From positions 18,167,379-18,231,378 of the forward strand of contig NC_064771.1 of the NCBI RefSeq assembly GCF_011397635.1: a stretch of 64,000 nt of DNA. Direction: 5' to 3'. Each line of letters starts with the position of its first letter. Position 1 is the first letter of the stretch. A program made the position numbers and the translations under genes. The notes below the pieces were generated by a model. It ran no database searches. It saw nothing but the letters and a program-made list of their open reading frames with translations, and had not been told where the DNA came from. Origin of the DNA: Epinephelus fuscoguttatus (taxonomy: Eukaryota; Chordata; Actinopteri; Perciformes; Serranidae). Shown here one piece after another: positions 11,755 to 21,865 of the stretch.

Positions 11755-13110
11755 GCCGGGAGCCAGGTCCAGCCCTTAGGATGTTTTCTGCTCCCTTTTT
11801 TTTAAACTATTATTTCCTGTTTGCCTGTATCTTCCGCCATAATAACCAGTGGCAAACCCCTGATTCAAGTGCAAATTCAGTTATGGCTTTTGGTTTTAGT
11901 GTGCCCCCCTACCCACGATTTTCAGCACAACCATCTGGCCACCCTGATGAAAAGTTTCTGGGGATGCCACTGATCACAAGTTAATAACAGACAGCTATTA
12001 AGGCAGTTCTAAAAACCTCCTTTTTGGGACATGTTCCTGGCAAAATGATGTAAATGCAAATATGAAGGCACTACAGCATGAATATCTTACAATATAATGA
12101 CAAAAACTCTGTGTGTGGGTGTGTCTGTTCCACGTTTTTCTCCTCACTGACTTGGTCAATCCATGTGAAATTTGGCACAGTGGTAGAGGATGCGAATGAA
12201 GCAATATTACATCAATTGGCCAAAGGGGGGCGCTATAGCAACCGATTGAAATTGCAAGCTTTGAATGGGCATATCTCATGCCCCGTATGTCGTAGAGACA
12301 TGAAACTTTGCACAGAGATGCCTCTCCTCATGAGGAACAAATTTGCCTCAAGAACCCATAACTTCCGGTTCTATAGATTTTCCGCCATTTTGAATTTTTC
12401 TGAAAAACACTTAAATCGATGTCTTTCTAGGAAGTTTGACCAATCTGCATGAAACTTAGTGAACATAATCTAGGGACCAATATCTAAAGTTCCCTCTTGG
12501 CAAAAGTTGGAAAACTTACTAAAACTGAGCTTCTATAAGGCAATGAATATTGCGGAGGGCGTGGCTCATCACAGAGTTTCACCGATCACCACGCAACTTT
12601 GTAGGCATATGACCACACATAATCTGAGGGGAACCCTCTATTATTGACCTCATCAAACAAAATGGGGGCGCTAGAGAGCTAATTTCTTATCTAGACCTAA
12701 CCGCCATATCGATTTTTACTAAACTTGGTAGATATGTAGAACAAGACGCCTCAAGGAGAAATTTAAGCTATGTCCCATGTTTGACAAATGATACCATTCT
12801 ACCACTATTGGCAATGGTACTACTGTACTTTCAATAAAGCAATCGTACTATCAAATTCACAAAAACTCTGTCTGAATACATTGCTCTTCTTAATGGGTTC
12901 AGTTGACTATTTAATCTGCGATTTCCTGTGACCTGTATCCCAAACACACACCATGTGAAACTGTATGTGGGCAACTGTGCACTCAGTGGGTATGGACTAG
13001 TTAATAGAAGTTTGAAAAATGGCAGGAAGTATCCTGAAACTAAGGGAGAGGAAGTGAAATAAGATTCTTGGGCTTTCTACAACAGTATCTTAAATAAATC
13101 ACCAAGAAAA
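11755..13110. repeat. Dispersed repeat, probably nested (outer copy interrupted by a second element)
   Basis: The left part, from about 11760 (gagccaggtccagccctta, tatttcctgtttgcctgtat), matches 38905-39000. The right part (13012-13065, ataagattcttgggcttt) matches 39120-39180. In the other copy these parts are close together. Here they are separated by the 12161-12891 element, which suggests nesting. Outer limits are approximate. Confidence 0.5.
12161..12891 (+). repeat. Dispersed repeat, copy 1 of 2 (starts CCATGTGAAATTTGGCACAG)
   Basis: It matches 58572-59564 nearly base for base over long stretches, from ccatgtgaaatttggcacag to ctgaatacattgctcttct. Both copies contain caataaagcaatcgtacta near the 3' end. 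The class is unknown. A frame with a C-P-V-C motif is present in both copies but is short and open to both sides, so I do not call it a gene. Confidence 0.8.
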
Positions 13111-13781
13111 TCCCCCAAAGACCACTTGAAAAATTCTCATGAAAAATGATTTATAATCGAAGATGACTCGATCAGCAAGTGATCACATACAGCATGTCAG
13201 ACCTTACATCACTATCGCCAATGCCCATCTGCCTAAGTGTGTGTGTGTGTGTGTGTGTCTAAGTAGGTGAATGTAATGAGCACTGTATCAGGTTCAGGCT
13301 GATGATGAGGATATGGTTTATACCAGTAGTTTTCCAGTTGTAATGCATTGTGTAACCGGTGCACATAGAGTTTCCTGCTGTGGAAGTTTTGGGTATACTT
13401 GTGTTTTAAAACCTGTGTGCCAGGATTCATGTGTTCTACTTGTTAAACATTTTTTACTTGTATTACACAACCTTCTCTCTTTTTTGAGAATATTACTTAG
13501 AAATAGCCATATTATTTTAGTTTGGTATAACATTTGCCTTAAATTTGTTACCTCCAATACCCAGTTGTGAATTACCTCAGAGTGTAACGGTCTGTGAATT
13601 AAAATTACCATGTTGTGCATCGTTTAGATAATTGTGTTCGTTAGTAAAATCCTACAATTTATTTTTAATTATTTTGAATACATAAGTTATTTATCCAATT
13701 GAATCAATTAGTGTCCTCTAAAACTTATAAATAGATTAAAAATTAATCAAAATTGACCCACTGGTAGTTAAAATACAGCAT

Positions 13782-14109
13782 CAGGGGTGGACCAGGACTA
13801 AAAAACAGCCCTGGACTTTGACTTGGCCCAGCCCACAACAACCGGTGCGCATACGGTATGTGCTTCCTTCTTCTTCAATTTGATTGGTGGCCGGCCAGCT
13901 CATAGATATCTATGGGCCGGCTGGCATCCAATTTAAAGGCTGCCACCTAGCGGACTGGATGTGGAACAGTAGATTTTCAGGGAGAAAAAGGAAAAAACAA
14001 ACAAACAAACCAAAAAAAACAGTGATGACTGCGTGGCGGCCGCCGGCCGTCCTGGAGTACCGGCCGTTCTGTGATTCTCCAGTACCTCCAGATGGCCAGT
14101 CCGCCTCTG
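13782..14109. mobile_element. Non-autonomous hAT-type element with perfect 8-bp target duplication
   Basis: The 328-bp element begins CAGGGGTGGACCAGGACT and ends in the imperfect inverse of that sequence, which read on the other strand is CAGAGGCGGACTGGCCATCT. It is flanked on both sides by the identical octamer tacagcat (13774-13781 and 14110-14117). Eight-base target duplications and CAG-starting inverted ends are hAT hallmarks. It encodes no transposase. An internal palindrome (agctcatagatatctatgggc region, with GGCCGGC on both sides) lies near 13890-13925. Confidence 0.85.
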
Positions 14110-16690
14110 TACAGCATCATCTGGTTTAAAAGGCCATTTTGAATTATAAAAACAGATTCAGCATGCTTAATAATCCTCCAAACCACTCCAATATTGTCCA
14201 AATCGGCCACGCAGTTGCTGAATTATTATGCAAAAAGGTGGTTAAGCTAATTAATGCTAATTATGCACATTTCAAAATATATGCAGGACCATTTATAGCA
14301 TTTTCTAAATGCTGTGGACCCATACTGTACATTTCCTACTTTGGGGTACACAACATTTGCAGGTACACAATGCTGGCAAGTAGACTATCTAGAAGGCCAG
14401 TAACTGAAAATCCTGCTTTTAAGATAGAAAGGTCATATTGGGCTCAAATTAAAGCTTATGAACCAAGCAGTATCTTCCTGGGGTTAAAAATGAAGCCAAC
14501 ATTTACGCACCAAAAACTGCAGTTTCTCTAATGGCCACTTGAGGCTGGCTCTAAACAAGTCGGTCTCCACAGACCCACATGTTACAATGCCCAACTTTAC
14601 AGCGGAAATAAACATGTTTACAACCAGTTTTGGTCTCTATAGCTAATTCTAATATGCATGACAACTGTACAGGGGTGAATTTTATTTTTATTTATTTGTG
14701 TAATACAGCACTTTTATTTTATTTTTTTTATTTTATAACCAATGGCTGATGTCATGATAGCTTTGTGCATTCATTTATGCACCCTATGTTATAATCTTGG
14801 GAGAGTTTTCTATAGACAAATGAGGCAGTTACATTCCCCATAAAATACTGGGAAATAGTAGTTTCTGATTAGACTTTTCAAGCTGACAGTAATTTCTTTT
14901 GTCTTTTTGGGAATTTTCTCTGTGGTATTTCAAATGAAAACAACAGAAAGCCCCAGAATTCTTTTTTGCTACTTCCTTCTTTGTTTCTGGATACTCCCTG
15001 CCAGATTTCATATTTTTATGACTTTTTACACAACTGTAGTGCCTTTATATTTTCATCTACATCATTTTGCCAGAAATATATCCAAAAAAGGGGTTACGGG
15101 CCCCTGAATCCAAACAGCCCCGAGGTGAGGGTGATTGTTATCAACTTGTGATGCCCAAGGTACAGGCTAACAGAAAATAGTGAAAATATATAATGGTGAA
15201 AGTGGAAAAAGTGAAAGTGGAGATCTGAACCTGGCTCCCAGCCTATTATAGCTTAAAATGTCTTTTTTTATTGGCCAAAATCATACTATCATGTAAATCA
15301 AAAAAGGTATAGTGAATTACACACTGTGTGAAAGTATTTTAACGCTGTTTTTGTTTGGTCCCACACGGAGGAGCTATTTTTATGTTATGACATACCAGCC
15401 ATGAAGTCTGACAAGGTTATTTATCTCTTTCACGATATGTGCGCATCATGTTTACATTGCAAATAAACTTTAAAATGTTACTTTATTCACAAACTACAGA
15501 TGGTACCAATCTGTATGAAACCAGCTGCATCAGAAATCAATCTGCAGCAAAAATATTGCTCAAATTCAGATTTTATCCCAGTAAATCAGATGTTTTTGTT
15601 TTCAGCTTGGCTAACCTACTTTCACCTGCTATACACAACGTCCCGTAAAGATAAAGTTCAACTTGTTGCAAAGTGTCTTGACTGCCCTGAGAGACGATCT
15701 GTGTGAGAAGATGACATATGAGTGAATGACAGGCTTTCCTGGCAGGATGCTCACTCTTGTGCCCGGTGGGTAGAGGAAACAGAGTCAGGAGGCTGAAGTG
15801 GCCAGCCGGTGGCTGCAGGCTTACAACAACAGGATGAGCACTACGTCAGCGAGAGCGGGAGAAAAGTCAGGAGGAGTCCTGACAAAGTGTTCGCATGGAA
15901 GCGGACGCATATTCCTTCAAGATGAATTAGACACTTGAGATGTGGGATATCAACAAGCGCGACAAGAGACCAATGACCCTTGGTGACCTTTCAGACCAGT
16001 GGGAGAAAACAAGCGTATACTGACGTATGCATTCCGGGACTATCTGCTTTAATCATCCTGACACAGACTAACATCATGACTAGCCGTCATTGCTGCTGGG
16101 ACACAATATACCGCATGTAGCTTAAACTCTGCTGACCTCTGTCACTGGAATCTGTTTCAGACCGAGTAGGGGGATATCCATGTTTTTGTTATAGTGTGTG
16201 TTTGTATGTCATAAATCATTTATTGAATGCTTAATTGCTTATGAATGGTAAATGGGGGTTTAAGTTAAGTGTTTACAAATTGGTAAATAAAAAATAATTG
16301 CATATTCATAGATTCTGGATGTATTTAAAAATGTCTACAGGGGATCTTGAGTTAAAGAAGTAGCTTATTTCACTGCTGGAAAGATGGTCTTTTCATAAAC
16401 TAGGCTGAAGTAGAAAGATGCAAATACTGGTGCCATATGACCAGAGAGAACAGAAAAAAGGGCTGTGGCATTCACTTTTGCTAAAAACTACCAGAATGCA
16501 CAACTACCAGAATGCACTGTGACACACTGGACTAATAAGCGCTCCTGCTGGTGGGTGAAGTACCGTTATTTGCTCATATAGTTAAATGGTGAGCTAAAAT
16601 TTGTCTCTGAAAACAATTTAGGTGAGAAATAGGCAACACAGTGACAGATTCTGGGTTCATATTAATCAGCACTGCCTAGTTTAACTGTTT
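14110..16690. other. Intergenic sequence without recognised gene
   Basis: No conserved frame or splice structure was recognised. About 14480-14580 holds a reverse-strand piece of a repeat also seen near 60190-60550 and 62580-62700 (ggccacttgaggctggctct in one orientation). A CRE-like word (tacgtcag) occurs near 15842, in a more GC-balanced stretch (15720-16100). That stretch could be a promoter, but nothing else supports it. Confidence 0.45.
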
Positions 16691-16696
16691 GATCTA

Positions 16697-17368
16697 CAGT
16701 CAGGTCCATAATTATTTGGACAATGATACAGTTGTTGTCATTTTGGCTCTGTACACCACCACAATGGGTTTTAAATGAAACAATGAATACCTGTTTAAAG
16801 TGCAGACTCTCAGCTTTCATTTAAGGCTTTTTTCAAAAATGTAGTATGAACCGTGTAGGAATTACAACCATTTCTTCACACAGTCCCCCAACCTTAAGGG
16901 CTCGTAAGTATTTGGACAAACTAACATAATCATCAATTAAACAGTCAGTTTTAATACTTGGTTGCAAATCCTTTGCAGTCAATGACTGCCTGAAGTGTTG
17001 GACACATAGGCATCATCAGATGCTGGGTTTCTTCCCTGGTGATGCTCTGCCAGCCCTTTACTGCAGCCGTCTGCACTTCCTGCTTGTGTTTTGGGTGTTT
17101 TGCCCTCAGTTTTGGCTTCAGCAAGAGAAACGCATGCTCAGTTGGATTCAGGTCAGATGATATGACTTGGCCATTGCAGAACATTCCACTTCTTTGCCTT
17201 AAAAATGTCTTTGGTTGCTTTTGCAGTATGCTTCAGGTCATTGTCCATCTGCACTGTGAAGCATTGTCCAATGAGTTTTGAAGCATTTAGTTGAATCTGA
17301 GCAGATAATGTAGCCCCAAACACTTCAGCTTTCATCCTGCTGCTCTTGTAAGCAAGACAAGACTTCAC
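16697..17368 (-). mobile_element. Tc1/mariner-like element fragment (C-terminal transposase and one terminal repeat)
   Basis: The end reads TA-CAGTCAGGTCCATAATTATTTGG at 16695 onward, the terminal motif common in fish Tc1-like elements. On the - strand the sequence encodes the last third of a Tc1 transposase. The second catalytic Asp lies in DNDLKHTAK and the catalytic Glu in DLNPTEHAF. There is a frame break near 17160-17180. It is non-functional: the N-terminal helix-turn-helix and the other end are missing. Confidence 0.82.
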
Positions 17369-17849
17369 TAGAATAAATACAGAGGGTTTATCACAAGATG
17401 CAAACCATTGGTTAGCCTTAAAAATGGAAGGCCAGATTAAAGTTTGTCAAAAACCATCTAAAAAGCTTGTACAGTTGTGGAACAGCATACTATGGACAGA
17501 TAAAACAAAGATCAACTACCAGAATGATGGGAAGACAAGGAAGAAGGGAAGGAACTGCTCATGATCCAAAGCACACCACCTCATCAGTGAAGCATGGTGG
17601 AAGTACTGTTATGTCATGGCCATGTATGGCTGCCAGTGGAGCTGGTTCTCTTGTATTTATTGATGATGTGACTGCTGACAAGAGCAGCAGGATGAAAGCT
17701 GAAGTGTTTGGGGCACCATTATCTGCTCAGATTCAACCAAATGCTTCAAAACTCATTGGACGATGCTTCACAGTGCAGATGGACATTGACCTGAAGCATA
17801 CTGCAAAAGCAACCAAAGACATTTTTAAGGCAAAGAAGTGGAATGTTCT
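17369..17849 (+). mobile_element. Second Tc1-like transposase fragment, opposite orientation
   Basis: The + strand encodes the middle of a Tc1-type transposase (KHGGSTVMSWPCMAASG, then DIDLKHTAKATKDIF). It is cut off after KKWNVL, before the NPxE motif. The last 172 bases (17678-17849) are an inverted copy of 17178-17349, so the two fragments make a 172-bp inverted repeat around a 328-bp loop. Both are degenerate. Confidence 0.8.
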
Positions 17850-19240
17850 GATTAATGATTAATCTGCCTATCGTTTTCTCATTTTATCAAGTAATCATTT
17901 AGTGAATAAATGTGAGAAAATGGTGAAAACAAAATGGCAGCCACACTTTGCTAAAGCACAAGATGATATTATTGAATTAAACTTGGGAAAGCTACTTTGC
18001 TTGGAAAATTACTTAATTATCTGATTAATTTCTGTCTTTTGTTTTAGCCCTCATTAGTAACAACATTTTCCTTCTATTGTAGTATGCATTTATTTGCGTT
18101 TAAAATGAGAGTGCTCATGTTTTTCTCACAAACCCCTGATTTTCACACAGATAGGCTGCAGCAGGTGCACAGGAACAAGTTTATTGTGAGAGCCAAGACT
18201 TTGCTTTGTTTTGGCACGTACTGTAGTCTCTGCCGTCATGCAAGTCGGTTGTAATCGTAAAACAACACTTAGTGTATTTCATTGCTTAATCGTGAAATCA
18301 CAAGACTGACTCAATATTCCACTGCTAATGCTGTAGCATGCACGCGGGCCAGTGATGACTCAGTGCACTGCTCTGACAACACAACCTGCCCAGATGGCTG
18401 TCACAGGAAAGGTTCACAATAGAGCCGAGAGGGGAAGTTGTGATTCACAGAGAGGGTCGGAGGCTGGAAGAAACAGAGTGTGGAGCTTGGAAAAACGTGA
18501 CACTGACTCCCTATGGATTTACAGTATTATTAAAAGATTAAAAATAATGGGATAATTTCCTAGAGAGATGATAGAATGTGGCTTTGTGCCAAACCTGAAA
18601 AGTTTATCGTTTCTTATTTCTATGACCATTTATAAGTGGGCTAGAGAAGCTTTGAACCACTCCTGTCTGCTGTTATTGCATCACATTAGTAAAATTAGAC
18701 TTATTATGTTTGAGGAAAGGTATAAGATCAAGAAGTTGTTTTTGAAACTCTGCTTGTAGTGGGATGTGAGTGAAGGACATTTCAGGAATAAACATGCTGA
18801 CGGCAAAAGTGACTCAAGGGAAAAAGGCACAGGAAAAATGGAGCGATAAAGAAAAGCCTGGAGGAGAATTGGGGTTATTCTGGGCTCTGCAGGCTTCCTG
18901 CAGGTGATGGAAATGAAAGAAAGATTTTCTGGAACAATTGCTCAGCAGCAAGTGGAGTGAAGGAGGAGAGAGATGGAGGAGGATGTGGAGGAGGAGGGGG
19001 GGGAGGTTGGTGGAGCAAAGGGAGAACGCGGAGAATCAATGTAAACATCTCAAAAGGGACAAGGTCACCTCGAGATAAGTACAATGTTGTGCTTGGATGA
19101 TTAAAGGTTGTTTATGTAAGTATCGCAGCTCATGTAAATAGACGATAAAACTGCCATCATAACTGATTAATTGCAAGTGTGGGAGTTGTCTGACAGTATA
19201 ATGACTACGCTACAGACACACCCCCTCACCCTGCCATCAA
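17850..19240. other. Intergenic region upstream of adm5
   Basis: No gene was recognised. A purine-rich GGAGGA tract lies at about 18955-19020, and its reverse strand gives a poly-Pro frame that I reject as coding. The last part is the proximal promoter region of adm5. Confidence 0.5.
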
Positions 19241-19242
19241 CC

Positions 19243-19250
19243 TATAAAGG
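19243..19250 (+). promoter_or_regulatory. TATA box of the adm5-like gene
   Basis: TATAAAGG sits about 280 bases upstream of the start codon. A 5' UTR exon would begin roughly 25-30 bases downstream and end at 19351 in front of a GTAAGT donor. The intron then runs to the coding exon at 19514. Confidence 0.7.
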
Positions 19251-19524
19251 ACCAGGAGCAGAGAGAGGTGACAGACTTGGACGCCCAACAATCAAGAGAC
19301 CACGAATGGTTCACTCAAAAAGCCACAGCGGGTTTTGGAATTATCTTGGTGGTAAGTTTCATCCTGCATTCACGTTTATGATATTTTATACAGATCTCTA
19401 CATCATAGTTGTCTAAACAATTATCTGTCTGTATCATTACCACTAATATTGATTTGTATAGACCATTTGACAGGATGTTTTCCTCAGCGTCACTCATGGT
19501 TTTTCTGCCACAGGCAACTGCGGT

Positions 19525-20552
19525 ATGGAGATAGCTGTTCTGCTGCTGCTGACTGTGCCTTTAAGTGCTGCCACACCACTAAGACCAACTCACAGGTCAG
19601 TGAAAAACATCAGTAAATATACAGCTAATGATGTCGGGGAAAATACTTACAGTAACCATAAAAATGTGTCACCCACTGCCTGCTAATCTATAAATGGAAT
19701 ATCAACACTGCCTCAAAAAAAGAGGAATTTAGGCAGAAAGAAGGGAAAAACTGGACTATATGTTAATTTATCTGTGTAATACAGTATTGACAATCAGAGT
19801 TGTTTGGTTCACGTGATGCCTATATTCATAAATACCTTTTTCTGATGGACCAACAGGTCAGACACCATCCTCCCAGGGGACGCCATCCAGGTTTCAGAGG
19901 TGAAAACACATGAGGACACACAGGAGCAGCATGCTAAAGCACTGAAGATCGTCCCATTTCATTCAGAAGACAAACACCTAGACCTGGAGGCTCTGAAAAA
20001 CAGGTGCGAAAGAGCATATATATTCAGAAATCAGGAATACTTTCCCCTGGGGGACAACTGTGATACGTTACAGTCAATCTGATGTATTGCATAGAGATAT
20101 ATAGGAGCAGAAATGAAAAACAATGAATAAAACTAGAATGTTACAGTTTAGAAATACAAAATATAATACAATATAGCATGAGGAAAGGCATGTATTTATA
20201 TCGCTTAGACAACCTCTGTAGCGAGTTAATGATGCAGGATTACTGCAGCATAAATAGTATGGTGTTTATTTCAGTTCTACTAATTATAGCTGTTAGCAAA
20301 ACCCAAATTTTACGTTTATTATTTAAGTGAAAACTGGATAACATTCTGTAAATATATGTGCTTAACTTCAATTTTGTTCCCCCCTTCTACAGCATGCCAC
20401 TGAAGTTACGTCTCCGGCGCGCACCTCTGCGTGGATGCCAGCTCGGGACATGCCAGGTTCACAACCTGGCCAGCGACTTATACCACATCAGCAAAACAAA
20501 AGACAAAGAGGAGTCAAAAAAGGCCAATGACCCGATGGGATTTGGTAGATAG
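19525..20552 (+). CDS. adm5: Adrenomedullin-family prohormone (adrenomedullin 5-like)
   Basis: This encodes a secreted peptide hormone of the calcitonin/CGRP/adrenomedullin family, expected to act on CLR/RAMP receptors. Coding exons are 19525-19595, 19857-20003 and 20393-20552, in phase, giving 125 residues. Residues 1-16 form a signal peptide (MEIAVLLLLTVPLSAA). After the basic stretch LRLRR comes the mature peptide, with the family's six-residue disulfide ring CQLGTC. It continues with an amphipathic segment (VHNLASDLYHISK) and ends DPMGFGR, where Gly-Arg at the C-terminus predicts an amidated Phe. The ring and VHNLA resemble adrenomedullin. Human ADM5 lies near IRF3 in 19q13.33, supporting this paralogue over ADM or ADM2. 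Only one Arg follows the amidation glycine. A 5' UTR exon (about 19270-19351) and an AATAAA at 20764 complete the gene. Confidence 0.88.
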
Positions 20553-20763
20553 GGGCCAAGAGGGACGGCGGCACTTAAGGACTAAGGAGGTGGAGAGTTC
20601 TCAACACACCCTCCATCTATTTACAACCAAATATTTCTGTATGATTGACTGACTGACTGGTACTTTTTATTGATTTATGCTCATTAAGCACATTGAATGT
20701 GGAAGTGTTAATACTATGTTACTTCTTAAAATATAAATTCCTCTATATTTAAATGCATTGTAC

Positions 20764-20769
20764 AATAAA
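20764..20769 (+). promoter_or_regulatory. Polyadenylation signal of adm5
   Basis: AATAAA about 210 bases after the stop codon, followed by AT-rich DNA and then unrelated sequence. Confidence 0.7.
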
Positions 20770-21865
20770 TATTTAATATAAAGAAGTGTGTGGCGCTCTA
20801 GTTTATGCATATCTGGGTTAACCCGCAAGGGGCACTAGAAATGGACTCCTACAGGTTGAATGCTGCTTACACAGGCTCTTTCAATGGATTATTAGATTTA
20901 GCTTTTTAGGAAACAACAGAGGGGCTTTGAAACATAATTGCTAGACTCAGAAATTGGCTTATATGCAGGTGCACAGATTTTGCATTACTCCCCCCCATTA
21001 AATAAAAACAGGAAAGTTGCAGTCGACTTTTGTTTTGGCAAAATTTGGACATTTACACCATGAACTGATGCAGAAAACACACAAATTGGTGCATGAAAAT
21101 TCATCAGATGAAGGAAAGTAAGTCTTCAGTGTTCAAGATTCCCCCCTCCCAAGTTGAAATGAAACCTTTGCTCTTGTTTATAAGGATTACATATTAAATG
21201 AAGTATATTTCTCTCACATGCTGATTAAAATGTGATGTTGGAAATGTTTCGGCGTGTAAAACAATCTGGCCTTTATCGCTGTAAATGGTGTGGGGACTAA
21301 TTGAGGCATCTGACCCACTTGCCATGGTGTTAATCCAGACCTGACTGTGTGATATTTTTAGGCAACCATGACAGTAACAAATTGGTCAGTGCACATTGCA
21401 CAAGCTTCTGTCTTCAGTTGTCATGTCTGCTACAGCGGTGTTAAAATATGTGTCATCAATGACCAGGGGTATTTTCCTCCTAACTTCACCACATCAGATA
21501 TTTCTCACCAGGAGATGGGAATCAAAATCTATGTTGTAAGGGTATCATAATCAGCACTGACTCAGATCACACCCCAGGTATGAAATATCTGTGGTTTTGG
21601 GTGGCCCCTCCTATTTTCAGAGTTTGGAGGCCTCCTGTAAAAAACCACACCCTCACCTGTGCGGAGTCTCTGCTCTACACCTTGTTTCCTCTCTGGCTAG
21701 CTGCGGAGAAAAGTTTGGAAATGGCCTTTTCATTGATTCACGCTCATTCAAAAATGCAGCAATCCAGGAAATGAGCATTGTCACTGGAAAATGGTCAGGA
21801 AGAAATCCTGAAGTCGTTCCCCCTACTATCTCTTACTGAGTGGAAGAGAAAGGAAAAAAAACAAC
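20770..21865. other. Spacer between adm5 and trpm4, including the trpm4 promoter region
   Basis: No coding exon was recognised. The last 250 bases before the trpm4 start are expected to hold its promoter and 5' UTR. I see no clear TATA box there. The purine-rich leader just before the ATG (gaaaggaaaaaaaacaac) is unremarkable. Confidence 0.5.

Larger units (their letters stand above)
10729..13781. other. Intergenic region upstream of RIC8: repeats, no gene recognised
   Basis: The first bases upstream of the RIC8 start look like a splice acceptor on the - strand. A non-coding first exon and the promoter are therefore expected somewhere in this gap, but I cannot place them. The rest is a (TG)n/(TC)n tract (11483-11539), dispersed repeat pieces (from about 11755) and a (GT)n tract at 13239-13258. 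Open frames here are short and match no family. Confidence 0.55.

Noticed and set aside
15830-15860. CRE-like tacgtcag as a possible RIC8 promoter
   Set aside because: A single motif about 5 kb from the start codon with no first exon or CpG-rich context to support it.
18875-19084. Proline-rich - strand frame
   Set aside because: Caused by a purine-rich GGAGGA tract; no signal, domain or splice context.
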